64,000 nt of DNA from Pseudomonas sp. GR 6-02 (GTDB taxonomy: Bacteria; Pseudomonadota; Gammaproteobacteria; Pseudomonadales; Pseudomonadaceae). The notes under the pieces are model-generated. The model was not told where the DNA came from and did no database searches. It saw only the letters and a list, made by a program, of their open reading frames with translations. Location of the stretch: the NCBI RefSeq assembly GCF_001655615.1, contig NZ_CP011567.1:3295001-3359000 (forward strand). The letters run 5' to 3'. Shown piece after piece: positions 26,894-36,457 of the stretch; the first letter of the stretch is position 1; the number at the start of each line of letters is the position of its first letter. The position numbers were made by a program, and so were the translations under genes.

Positions 26894-28320
26894 CCGTCCC
26901 GGCCCTCCTCCTGCAGTTGATCGAGCTGGGCTAACCAGGCCGCTTCGTCATCGAGTTGGCGCAAGTCCAGCCACAAGGCGTCATCGTCAATGCGACCGAG
27001 CACCGGAATGGGCAGTTGCCGCAACGCTGCTTCCAGTCTCAGCAATTGACGCCCACGCAGGCGTTTGGAAACGTTTGGCCGCAGGCATAACGCGGCGCTG
27101 GGCAGTCGGGCCACCGGTTGGCTGCCGCTGCCGATCATGCCCAGCGCCGGCACCGCGCTGACGCTCCAGGCATCGCCCAGCACCTGCGCCAGTGACGGTT
27201 GCAGGCGTTCGGCCTGGGCGAGGATGTCGGCTTGGGGCCGGGTCAATAGACGCAGACTCGGCAGTCGTTCGGCCAGACGATCGGGGTCGCGGTACAGCGC
27301 CAAAACGGCTTCGAGGGCAGCCAGGGTCAGTTTGTCGACTCGCAAGGCACGCTTGAGCGGGTTCTTTTTGATCCTGGCGATCAGGTCTTTGCGGCCGACG
27401 ATCAATCCGGCCTGAGGCCCGCCAAGCAATTTGTCGCCGCTGAAGGTGACGATGTCCGCGCCATCGAGCAGTGCCTGGCGCACCGTCGGTTCGGCGGGCA
27501 ACCCCCAGCGTGTCAGGTCCAGCAGGCTGCCGCTGCCGAGGTCTTCGAGCAAGGGCAGTCCGTGGCGGTGAGCCAGCTGCGCCAATTCCGCCGTCGGCAC
27601 TCTCGCGGTGAAGCCTTCGATGCTGTAATTGCTCGCGTGTACGCGCATCAGCAGACCACTGTGCGGGCCGATGGCGGCCTCGTAATCGCGCGCATGGGTG
27701 CGGTTGGTGGTGCCCACCTCATGCAACCGCACCCCGGCGCGGGCCATGATGTCGGGAATGCGAAACGCGCCGCCGATTTCGATCAACTCTCCTCGGGAGA
27801 TGATCCCTTCCTTGCGCGCGCCCAGGCTGTTGAGCGTCAGCAACACGGCGGCGGCATTGTTGTTGACCACCGTCACCGCTTCGGCGCCGGTCAGTTCGCG
27901 GATCAAGCCTTCAATCAAATCGTCCCGGTCGCCGCGCTTGCCGCTGTGCAGGTCGAATTCCAGATTGAGCGGATAGCGTGCAGCCCGTTGCACCGCTTCA
28001 ATGGCTTCTTCCGGCAACAACGCGCGACCGAGGTTGGTGTGCAGCACCGTGCCGGTGAGGTTGAACACCCGGCGGATCTGGCTGCGATGCTGAATTGCCA
28101 GACGCTCACCTGCCCTCCCCGCTAATACGTCGGGGGCGATTTCAATGGCGGCGAGTTCACCGTTGTGCACCGGCTCGCGCAAGTCATCGAGCAATTGCCG
28201 CAGGCCGGCCAGCAGTGCGTCGTGTCCGTACCGCTCGGCCAACGGTTGGCAGGCGGGATGGCGTAGCAAACTGTCGATGGAAGGCAGCCGCAAGGTTTGG
28301 CCGGCGAGTGTTGCGGGCAT
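26890..28320 (-). CDS. selA: L-seryl-tRNA(Sec) selenium transferase SelA
   Basis: A 476-residue PLP enzyme. [20 protein letters not shown] and the PLP lysine in [15 protein letters not shown] are SelA signatures. It converts Ser-tRNA(Sec) to Sec-tRNA(Sec) using selenophosphate. GGGAG precedes the ATG. It follows fdhE by 60 nt and overlaps selB. selD, which supplies selenophosphate, is not in the window. Confidence 0.97.
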   Translation of the reverse strand: MPATLAGQTLRLPSIDSLLRHPACQPLAERYGHDALLAGLRQLLDDLREPVHNGELAAIEIAPDVLAGRAGERLAIQHRSQIRRVFNLTGTVLHTNLGRALLPEEAIEAVQRAARYPLNLEFDLHSGKRGDRDDLIEGLIRELTGAEAVTVVNNNAAAVLLTLNSLGARKEGIISRGELIEIGGAFRIPDIMARAGVRLHEVGTTNRTHARDYEAAIGPHSGLLMRVHASNYSIEGFTARVPTAELAQLAHRHGLPLLEDLGSGSLLDLTRWGLPAEPTVRQALLDGADIVTFSGDKLLGGPQAGLIVGRKDLIARIKKNPLKRALRVDKLTLAALEAVLALYRDPDRLAERLPSLRLLTRPQADILAQAERLQPSLAQVLGDAWSVSAVPALGMIGSGSQPVARLPSAALCLRPNVSKRLRGRQLLRLEAALRQLPIPVLGRIDDDALWLDLRQLDDEAAWLAQLDQLQEEGRDG

Positions 28321-28380
28321 CAGAGGCTCCCGGAAGCGAGTGACCGTCGCGTCTGAGTGTAGCCGCTGGGATCGATAAGC

Positions 28381-29319
28381 TCAGTCGCCTCCGGGCGCCA
28401 GCAGCAGATTGGGCGCTGGCCGCTGATAGCCTTCCTGCTCCAGACGCATGTCCAGCATCAGGCTGGACAGGTCCGCCGAGAGGGCTTCGGCTTCGGCGTC
28501 GTTTTCCAGGTAGATCAGTTTCAGGTAGCTGTTGCAGCCGGGACAGACCTCCGCCCGCAGCGGTGCCTGATTGGCGGCGTGGCGATCATCCTCGAAGCTG
28601 ACGTATTCAAGCCCCTTGCTCTGTTCGCAATACACGCATTTGACCCGCACCACATGCCACTCGAAGGCGCACAGCGAGCACACCAGATAACGCAAACCGT
28701 TGTATTTGCCGCGATGACGAATCACCCCGGCCATCGCCGGTGAACCGCAGGATGGGCATTGGCTGAGGCTGTCGCCATGCTGGCGCTGCAGATGGAGTTC
28801 AAGGTTGGGCGTGTTCAGCAGCCAATGACTCCAGGCCACTTGCAGCGCGGCGCCGAGAAACGGCACCAGCGCTGCCGGCAGCATCGAATACTGGCCGCTG
28901 ACCAGGGCAATCGCCCACGCCTTGAGCAGCCCAGGGTTCGCACTGCGCAATGTCGCCACGGCGTTTTCTACCGCCGAGTGTGGCAATGGCTGATAGCGCT
29001 GCAACAAGGCCTCGAGGTATGGCAGCCAAACGTTTTCGCGCACCAGACTGTCGGCGGCGAACGGCGGTAAGCCATGTTCTACGCACAACCGCAGGCGTTC
29101 GGGGTCGGGCATGGTCGCCACGAGCGGATCATCCATCAGCTGCTGCTGGACATGACACAACCCCGCGATCAAACGCAGATAGTCCGCCATGGGATGGCCG
29201 TCAGCCAAACGTTCCAGGCGCAACGCGCGCAGGGTGAACAGGTTGTTCGGCGGCAGGTACAAAAACGGCGGTGAACTCGCCGCCGCTTCTATTTGCCCGG
29301 GCTCGAGGATTGTGGCCAA
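28381..29319 (-). CDS. fdhE: Formate dehydrogenase accessory protein FdhE
   Basis: A 312-residue cytoplasmic protein with four CxxC knuckles in the C-terminal half (CPSC, CSLC, CVYC, CPGC) forming rubredoxin-like metal sites. FdhE is needed for activity of respiratory formate dehydrogenases. The frame starts with TTG at 29319, with AAGGAT in the end of fdnI at the correct spacing and no better ATG. It follows fdnI with a 4-nt gap. Confidence 0.95.
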   Translation of the reverse strand: MATILEPGQIEAAASSPPFLYLPPNNLFTLRALRLERLADGHPMADYLRLIAGLCHVQQQLMDDPLVATMPDPERLRLCVEHGLPPFAADSLVRENVWLPYLEALLQRYQPLPHSAVENAVATLRSANPGLLKAWAIALVSGQYSMLPAALVPFLGAALQVAWSHWLLNTPNLELHLQRQHGDSLSQCPSCGSPAMAGVIRHRGKYNGLRYLVCSLCAFEWHVVRVKCVYCEQSKGLEYVSFEDDRHAANQAPLRAEVCPGCNSYLKLIYLENDAEAEALSADLSSLMLDMRLEQEGYQRPAPNLLLAPGGD

Positions 29320-29323
29320 GGGA

Positions 29324-29977
29324 TCATCCTTTTTTGCTGATCGGTGGCTCTGGCGTTTCGTCGCCGGTCACTTCCCGGTACCAGAGCCCATGGTGTTTTC
29401 TCGCCCAGGCGCGGCTGACCCGGCCACGCACCATGGCGTGGACCGAACCGCGAATCCAGATACCAGCATAGACGTGGACAATGATGCTCAGCACCAGGAT
29501 GAACCCTGCCAGCGCATGCAGCAGCATCGCCCAGCGGATGCTGGTGATGCCGAAGTACGCACTGAACCAGGCACGCCAGATCACCAATCCGCTGAATAGC
29601 AGCACCAGCATGCAGATCAACAATACCCAGAACAGCAGCTTCTGCCCCGGATTGTATTTGCCGATGGGCGGCACGCCCTCTTCCTCGTTACGGATCACAT
29701 GCCCGACACGCCTGAGCCACAGCCGGTCGTTGGTGATGAAGTAGTTCGCCCGCCAGAAACTGCACACCAGGCCGAGGAACAGCACAAACATCGTCACGCC
29801 CAGGTACGGATGCAGAATGCGCGTCCACGAACCGCCGCCAAACAGGTTGCTGAGCCAGAACAGCCCCGGATGGAACAAGGCCAGCCCCGACAGCGCCGCC
29901 ATGAGAAACAGAATTGCCACCAGCCAGTGATTGGTGCGCTGGTTGACGGTATAGCGCAGGATCGGTTTGTCGTTCAT
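29324..29977 (-). CDS. fdnI: Formate dehydrogenase-N/O gamma subunit, cytochrome b556
   Basis: A 217-residue membrane protein with four hydrophobic helices. [34 protein letters not shown] carry the His ligands for two b hemes. It anchors the periplasmic catalytic dimer and passes electrons to quinone. GGAGGA precedes the ATG, which overlaps the fdnH stop (ATGA). Confidence 0.95.
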   Translation of the reverse strand: MNDKPILRYTVNQRTNHWLVAILFLMAALSGLALFHPGLFWLSNLFGGGSWTRILHPYLGVTMFVLFLGLVCSFWRANYFITNDRLWLRRVGHVIRNEEEGVPPIGKYNPGQKLLFWVLLICMLVLLFSGLVIWRAWFSAYFGITSIRWAMLLHALAGFILVLSIIVHVYAGIWIRGSVHAMVRGRVSRAWARKHHGLWYREVTGDETPEPPISKKG

Positions 29978-30918
29978 GGCCTGTCCTCCCCGCCCGGTTT
30001 GCTCGGATCGAAGGTGTGCACCGACGGATCGAACTCATGCACGGCAGGGTCAACGGTGGTCGGATGTTCGTCCTCCTCGACCAGTTGTGGCCCGACGCGC
30101 ACGTAGTGGAAGAACCCGGCCAGCACCGCCGCGCCCATGGCCAACAGCGCCAGGGGTTTGCTCAGACCTTTCCACAGGTCCACCAGCGGACTGATCGCCG
30201 GGTGATCCGGCAGCCCGGCATACAACCTGGGCGTGTCGGCGTGGTGCAACACATACATGACGTGGGTGCCACCGACGCCCGCGGGGTCATACAAACCGGC
30301 GTTGTCGAAGCCGCGGCTCTTGAGGTCGACGATGCGTTCGGCGGCGTGTTCCTTCATGTCTTCCTTGCTGCCGAACACGATGGCGCCGGTCGGGCAGGTT
30401 TTAACGCAGGCCGGTTCCAGCCCCACCGCCACCCGGTCCGAACACAGCGTGCATTTATAGGCCTTGTGGTCCTTTTGTGAGATGCGCGGAATGTTGAACG
30501 GGCAACCGGTGATGCAATAGCCGCAGCCGATGCAGTGGTCCTGATCGAAGTCGACGATGCCGTTGGCGTGTTTGATGATCGCGCCGGGGCTCGGGCACGC
30601 CGCCAGGCAGCCGGGCTCGGCGCAGTGCATGCAGCCGTCCTTGCGGATCAACCATTCGAGGTTGCCGGCGTCGGTTTCATGCTCGGTGAAGCGCATCAGG
30701 GTCCAGGTGTCTGCGCTGAGGTCGTGGGGGTTGTCGTAGGTGCCGAGGTTGTGACCGACGTCGTCGCGTAGCTCGTTCCATTCCGAGCAGGCGACTTGGC
30801 AAGCCTTGCAGCCGATGCACTTGGTGGTGTCGATCAGCTTGGCCACTTCCTCCTGGGTGCGCACCGAGGGCGGCACGGTGGTGGTGGCCGAACGGGCGAT
30901 GATGTCTTGGCTGGCCAT
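29974..30918 (-). CDS. fdnH: Formate dehydrogenase-N/O beta subunit, iron-sulfur protein
   Basis: A 314-residue protein with four clusters of Cys typical of 4x[4Fe-4S] ferredoxin subunits ([47 protein letters not shown]...CVKTCP) and a single C-terminal membrane helix ([18 protein letters not shown]). It relays electrons from the selenoprotein to cytochrome b. It begins directly at the fdnG stop codon. Confidence 0.96.
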   Translation of the reverse strand: MASQDIIARSATTTVPPSVRTQEEVAKLIDTTKCIGCKACQVACSEWNELRDDVGHNLGTYDNPHDLSADTWTLMRFTEHETDAGNLEWLIRKDGCMHCAEPGCLAACPSPGAIIKHANGIVDFDQDHCIGCGYCITGCPFNIPRISQKDHKAYKCTLCSDRVAVGLEPACVKTCPTGAIVFGSKEDMKEHAAERIVDLKSRGFDNAGLYDPAGVGGTHVMYVLHHADTPRLYAGLPDHPAISPLVDLWKGLSKPLALLAMGAAVLAGFFHYVRVGPQLVEEDEHPTTVDPAVHEFDPSVHTFDPSKPGGEDRP

Positions 30919-33900
30919 TTAGACTTTCTCCACGTTGACCAGGAATGACTTGGATTCCGGGGTCTGTGTGTTGCCATCGCCGAGGAACGGCACCAGGGTG
31001 TTGGTCAGGTAACCGTGGCGGGTGGCGCCGGTGAAACCCCAGTGCAACGGGATACCGATCTGGTGCACCACCTGATTGTTGACCTGCAGCGGACGAATCC
31101 GCTTGGTCACCACCGCCACTGCTTCGATATGTCCGCGCTTGGAACTGACCCTAACCCGGTCGCCAGCGGCAATCCCCTTCTCCTTGGCCAGCGCCTCGCC
31201 GATTTCGACGAACTGCTCGGGCTGGGTCACGGCGTTGATCGGGCAATGCTTGGTCCAGAAGTGGAAGTGTTCGGTCAGCCGGTAGCTGGTCGCTGCATAA
31301 GGAAAGTCCTTGGCCTGGCCCAGGGTGTCCCAGACCGAATCGAAGATCCGCCCGGCCGGGTTGCTGGTCGCCTGTTTGTTGTTGGGGTGCATCGGGTTGA
31401 TGCCGATGGGCGTCTCGAACGGTTCATAGTGTTCGGGGAATGGCCCTTCGTTCATCTTGTCGAGGGCGAAGAACCGCGCCACGCCTTCGGGGTTCATGAT
31501 GAACGGGTTCATCCCGGCTTCCGGCGGCACATCGACCTTGTAGTCGGGCACGTCGGTGCCGGTCCAGACCTTGCCGTTCCACCACACCAGCCGCTTTTTC
31601 GCATCCCACGGTTTGCCTTGGGGGTCGCAAGAGGCGCGGTTGTAGAGAATCCGTCGGTTCGCCGGCCAGGCCCAGGCCCAGCCGAGGTTCTGCTTCATGC
31701 CGTAAGGATCACTGTTGTCACGACGGGCCATGTTGTTGCCCTGCTCGGTCCAGCTGCCGCAGAAGATCCAGCACCCGGACGCCGTGCTGCCATCGTCCTT
31801 GAGCTGGCCGAAGCCGGACAGTTGCTGACCGGCCTTGACCACCGCACCCGAGGCGTCGGTGACATCGGCGATGGCGTAGCCGTTGAATTCCCGGGCCAGT
31901 TCTTCTGGCGTCGGGTCATCCGGCACTTTGTAGGGCCAGTCGAGTTTGAGGATCGGCTCGGCCCAGGCGCCACCATTGGCCTGGTAACGCTGGCGCAGGC
32001 GCATGAACAGCTCGGCCATGATTTTTACGTCGGTGCGCGCCTGGCCCGGGCCGTCGGCACCTTTCCAATGCCATTGCAGCCAGCGACCGCTGTTGACCAG
32101 CGAGCCGTTTTCTTCGGCGAAACAGGTGGTGGGCAGACGGATGACTTCGGTCTGGATGTCGGCCGTCTGCACATCGTTGTAAGGCCCGACGTTGCGCCAG
32201 AACTCCGAGGTCTCGGTGGCCAGCGGGTCCATCACCACCAGCCACTTGAGTTTGGCCAGTGCCTTCATCACCCGGTTCTTGTCCGGCAAGGCGGCAATCG
32301 GGTTGAAGCCCTGGCACATGTAGCCGTTGACCTGGCCCTTGCCCATCATGTCGAACATTTTCAGGATGTCGTAGCCGGGAATGTCCAGTTTCGGCAGCCA
32401 GTCGTAGCCCCAGTTATTCTCGGCGGTGGCATTGGCGCCATACCAGGCTTTCATCAGGCTGACATGGAACTTGCCGTAGTTCTGCCAATAGGACATCTGC
32501 CCGGGACGCAGCGGTTTGAGTGCGCGCTTGGCGATGTAGGCGTTGTAGTCCTGTTCGCTTTCGGATGGCAGGGTCAGGTAGCCGGGCAGCAGGTTGGACA
32601 GCAAGCCGAGGTCGGTCAGGCCCTGGATGTTGGAGTGCCCCCGCAAAGCGTTGACGCCCCCGCCGGGCATGCCGATGTTGCCCAGCAGCAATTGCACCAT
32701 GGCCGCGCTGCGGATCATCTGCGAGCCGATCGAGTGCTGGGTCCAGCCCAGGGCATAGAGAATCGTCATGGTCTTGCCCGGTTGCGCACACGTGGCAATC
32801 TCTTCCCAGATTTTCTTCATCGCGTCGGTGGGCATGCCACAGACCTGACTGGCCAGCTCCAGGGTGTAGCGGCTGTAATGCTGCTTCATCAATTGATAGA
32901 CGCAGTGTGGGTCCTGCAAGGTCGGGTCGACTTTGGCAAAGCCGTCCTCGCCGATCTCATACCCCCAGCCGGACTTGTCGGTGTAGCTGCGCTTGCTCGC
33001 GTCGTAACCGCTGAACAAGCCGTCCTCGAAACCGTAGCCGGCCTTGACGATGAACGACACGTCCGTATAGGCCCGCACGTATTCGTGCTGGATCTTGTCT
33101 TCGGTCAACAGGTAATTGATCAGCCCGCCCATGAAGGCGATGTCGGTGCCGGTGCGGATCGGTGCGTAATAGTCCGCTACCGAGGCCGTACGGGTGAAAC
33201 GCGGGTCGACCACAATCAGCCGCGCCTTGTTGTGGGCTTTGGCTTCGGTCACCCATTTGAAACCGCAAGGGTGTGCTTCTGCTGCGTTGCCGCCCATCAC
33301 CAGAACCAGATTCGCGTTGGCGATATCGGTCCAGTGGTTGGTCATGGCACCACGGCCATACGTCGGGGCAAGACTTGCCACCGTCGGGCCATGTCAGACA
33401 CGTGCCTGGTTATCGAACCCCAGCATGCCCAGACTGCGAATGACCTTGTGGGTGATGTAACCCGCTTCGTTGGACGAGGCCGAGGCCGCGAGGAAACCGG
33501 TGGTCAGCCAGCGGTTCACCGTTTGCCCCTGGGCGTTCTTCTCGATGAAGTTGGCGTCACGGTCGGCCTTCATCAGGTCGGCGATGCGGTCCAGCGCGTC
33601 ATCCCAGGAGATCCGCGTCCACTCCTTGGTGCCGGGCTTGCGCACTTGCGGGTATTGCAGACGGCTGGGGCTGTGAATGAAGTCGAGCAGGCCTGCGCCT
33701 TTTGGGCAGAGGGTGCCGCGATTGACCGGGTGGTCGGCATCGCCTTCGATGTGAATGATGCTCTGGGCGACATTCTTCGCATTGTCGCCCTGGCTGTACA
33801 TGATCAAGCCGCAGCCGACCGAGCAGTACGGGCAGGTGTTGCGGGTTTCATGGGTATGGGCGAGCTTGAAATGACGCACTTGTTCGGCGAAGGCTGGCGT

Positions 33901-33984
33901 CGGAGCCATGCCCAGCGCGCCGAGGGTGGATCCTGCAAGGCCGAGACCAGCGACCTTGAAGAACTGACGACGGTTGAGGTCCAT
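30919..33984 (-). CDS. fdnG: Formate dehydrogenase-N/O alpha subunit, selenoprotein with in-frame UGA
   Basis: A 1021-residue periplasmic molybdenum enzyme read through an in-frame TGA at 33394-33396 as selenocysteine 197. Upstream: a Tat signal (NRRQFFKVAGLG), an iron-sulfur motif CPYCSVGC and GTLCPKGAGLL. Directly after the TGA: HGPTVASLAPTYGRGAMTNH, the universal FdnG/FdoG sequence, so the break is not a frameshift or nonsense mutation. It oxidises formate to CO2. AGGAG precedes the ATG. A conventional gene finder would split it into 196 and about 820 residues. Confidence 0.97.
33367..33396 (-). promoter_or_regulatory. SECIS element and Sec codon of fdnG
   Basis: The TGA at 33394-33396 is followed after 14 nt by a hairpin with stem GGCAA/TTGCC and apical loop GTC on the minus strand (33367-33379). 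Bacterial SECIS elements lie at this distance inside the coding region and carry a G-U in the apical loop for SelB. Confidence 0.85.
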
Positions 33985-34219
33985 CGTGCACTCCTGATCA
34001 GGTGGAAGCCCGGTGCGTTGGCCGGGTTTTTCTGGACGATCACGGTGACGGCAACGGAACTACCGCCAATTAGAACTTTAGACAATGTTGTGCTGCTCGG
34101 TCTGAAAACCGACCGTCGGCGGCTTGCCGGTCATGCCCTGTTGCACAACTCGCCAGCAGTGAAGGTTGGCGCTTATCATGGCCGCCGGATTACCCCCTCT
34201 GCCTTTTATGAGACTGAGC

Positions 34220-35368
34220 ATGACTTTCGATTTTGATCAGGTGTTCGACCGCCATGGCACCGGCAGTACCAAGTGGAGCCGTTACCCGGCCGACGTGTTG
34301 CCGATGTGGGTCGCCGACATGGACTTCGCCGCGCCGCCGGCGATCATTCAGGCCCTGCAAAAACGCCTGGAACACCCGATGCTCGGTTACAGCGTGGCTC
34401 AGGATGACTTGCGTGACGCCATCGTCGCCGACCTGTGGAGCAAGTACGCCTGGCGTGTGCAGCCCCAGGAACTGGTGTTCCTGCCGGGTATCGAATCAGG
34501 CTTCAACATGGCCCTGCATGCACTGGTTCAACCGCAACAGAACGTGGTCGTGCAGACGCCCAACTACCCACCACTGCGCCATGCGCCGGGCCACTGGCAG
34601 CTGAACAAGGTCGAACTGGACTTCAACGTGCTGGCCGATGGCACGTACGCCACGCCACTCGATGCCTTGCGCCAGGCTCTGCAAGGCGGTGGCGCGTTGC
34701 TGCTGAGCAACCCGCATAACCCGCTGGGCAAGGTCTTCCCTCGGGAAGAACTGCAAGCGGTTGCCGACATCTGCCTGGAACAGGATGCGTGGATCATCTC
34801 CGACGAGATCCATTCCGAGCTGTGCTTCGATGGGCGCGTGCATATTCCGACCGCCTCGCTCAGCCCGCAGATCGCCAAGCGCACCATCACCTTGATGTCG
34901 GCGAGCAAGGCCTACAACATCGCTGGCCTGAAGACTGCGTTCATGATCATTCAAGACGCAGCGCTGCTCCATCGCGTCAACCATGCCCGCTGCGGCATGG
35001 TCGACAGCGTCAACCCGCTGGGCCTGGAAGCCACCCGCGTCGCCTACAGCGAAGGCCGCCCATGGCTGACCGAACTCATGGTCTACCTGCAAAGCAATCG
35101 GGACTATCTGGTGGAGGCCGTTCGCACGCGGTTGCCGGGCGTGACCATGAACGTGCCCCAGGGCACTTATCTGGCGTGGCTCGATTGCACGGCACTGGGG
35201 CTGGACAACCCGCAGCAATTCTTCCTCGAACAGGCCAAAGTCGGGCTGAGCGCCGGGCTGGATTTCGGCGATCACGCCCAGCAATTCGTGCGCTTGAACT
35301 TCGGCTGCCCACGGGCGTTGCTGGAAGAAGGGATTGCGCGGATGGAGCGTAGTTTGCGCAACCGCTGA
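34220..35368 (+). CDS. PatB-like C-S lyase / aminotransferase class I-II
   Basis: A 382-residue PLP fold-type I protein. FDRHGTGSTKWSRY, LPMWVADMDFAAPPAI, NPHNPLGKVF, SDEIHSEL and the PLP lysine in SASKAYNIAGL are signatures of PatB/MalY cystathionine beta-lyase-type enzymes. Members cleave C-S bonds of cystathionine, cysteine conjugates or odorant precursors. I prefer the ATG at 34220 by family N-terminus; an in-frame ATG at 34208 is possible. It diverges from fdnG. Confidence 0.92.
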   Translation: MTFDFDQVFDRHGTGSTKWSRYPADVLPMWVADMDFAAPPAIIQALQKRLEHPMLGYSVAQDDLRDAIVADLWSKYAWRVQPQELVFLPGIESGFNMALHALVQPQQNVVVQTPNYPPLRHAPGHWQLNKVELDFNVLADGTYATPLDALRQALQGGGALLLSNPHNPLGKVFPREELQAVADICLEQDAWIISDEIHSELCFDGRVHIPTASLSPQIAKRTITLMSASKAYNIAGLKTAFMIIQDAALLHRVNHARCGMVDSVNPLGLEATRVAYSEGRPWLTELMVYLQSNRDYLVEAVRTRLPGVTMNVPQGTYLAWLDCTALGLDNPQQFFLEQAKVGLSAGLDFGDHAQQFVRLNFGCPRALLEEGIARMERSLRNR

Positions 35369-35391
35369 CTCGTGCGGCAACCACGGATCAA

Positions 35392-35414
35392 CTGTAGGAG
35401 CTGAGCTCCTACAG
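35392..35414. terminator. Perfect palindrome between converging genes
   Basis: CTGTAGGAGC and GCTCCTACAG pair around a TGA loop, between the PatB-like gene and the convergent zeta-toxin-like gene. A terminator or half-REP; no T tract follows. Confidence 0.5.
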
Positions 35415-35420
35415 CGCGGA

Positions 35421-36329
35421 TTATCGGTACACGTATTTGACGATGTAAGCGTACAGCTCGTTGTAGACGAAGTTCGGGACATAGCGGGCATGGGTCCGGG
35501 ACTTATGCAACGCCACATGACATTCTTTGACCATTTCGTCCCGGTCGGTCATCGCGAAGACATGTTTGTCGATGATGCCGGAATAGACACCGTGCGAAAA
35601 ATGCGCGTTGAGTGTCGTCGAGTCGATCGCTCCGTTGGCGGCCTTTGTGTAGGTGCTCTGAGCGCGCAAGACACGGTCTTTCAAACCACCAAACCCACGC
35701 TCGTACAAGATGATTTGCGAGCCGCTGATCGCCTTTGCGGCTGTCTCGAAGGCCGGGATGATCGCTTGTGCATATCTCATGCTGGCCTCCAGCTTTGATG
35801 CCGGGAGAAATCTTTCCATTTCCTGATCTTCCAGGCTTTTCAGTGCTCTTTTGATGCTCGATACATGAGCGAACTCCTGATTGCAGGCGACGATGTGAGT
35901 TTCGAACTGGTAGCCGGCAGCCGTCGCCGTCGGTGGGAAAGCCGCGAAATCGATGCTGTCGAATGCACATTCCATGATGATGTTGTATTTGTTTTTAAAC
36001 GCCTCGGTGAAGATCTTCGTGCTCACATCCCGGACAAAAGCCTCCGTATGTTCATAAGCGTGCAGGACACCGAGTTTGATCATTTCTGCGTATTGAGGGT
36101 GTTTTTTTCGGTATTCGGGCAAGTACAGCCGGACATAATTGGCATAGCGGTTGGTGGGCAAAAGGCTTTTTTCCAGCAGATAGGTTTTACCCGAGCCCTG
36201 TACCCCCGCGACAATCAGCATCTTGGGGAGTGTTTCGGCGGTGATGCCACTGAATAATGTGGTGGTGATTTCAGTGAACGCTGCGGTGACTTGTTCTGGC
36301 GTGTAAGCGTAATTCGGTGCTACTGACAT
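35421..36329 (-). CDS. Zeta-toxin-like P-loop kinase domain protein
   Basis: A 302-residue protein with a Walker A motif at residues 42-49 (GVQGSGKT) followed by a layout like zeta toxin/AAA_33 kinases: NIIMECAFDSIDF as the second strand with acidic residue, and a Lys/Arg-rich lid (HVSSIKRALKSLEDQEMERF). Zeta toxins phosphorylate UDP-N-acetylglucosamine; related P-loop proteins are secreted effectors. No epsilon-type antitoxin gene is adjacent. Codon use and AT content differ from the flanking GC-rich genes, suggesting acquisition by transfer. AAGGAA precedes the ATG. It could alternatively be an uncharacterised metabolic kinase. Confidence 0.75.
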   Translation of the reverse strand: MSVAPNYAYTPEQVTAAFTEITTTLFSGITAETLPKMLIVAGVQGSGKTYLLEKSLLPTNRYANYVRLYLPEYRKKHPQYAEMIKLGVLHAYEHTEAFVRDVSTKIFTEAFKNKYNIIMECAFDSIDFAAFPPTATAAGYQFETHIVACNQEFAHVSSIKRALKSLEDQEMERFLPASKLEASMRYAQAIIPAFETAAKAISGSQIILYERGFGGLKDRVLRAQSTYTKAANGAIDSTTLNAHFSHGVYSGIIDKHVFAMTDRDEMVKECHVALHKSRTHARYVPNFVYNELYAYIVKYVYR

Positions 36330-36457
36330 ACCTTGATTTCCTTATCAAAGATTCGCTTGAAAGTGATTGCCTGCCCTTTGAATAAAGCGGTGTTTCGTTG
36401 TTTGTTCAAACGAGCGTGTCTTTCAAGATATGTCACTGTTTTACAAGGTAAAAACTC

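Noticed and set aside
30919..33381. Treating fdnG as two genes or a pseudogene because of the TGA
   Set aside because: Conserved Sec context, a SECIS-type hairpin and adjacent selA, selB and selC show that it is read through.
31015..34236. Antisense open frame of 1073 codons opposite fdnG
   Set aside because: Shadow of a high-GC, strongly biased coding strand; no domain, and fdnG on the other strand is certain.
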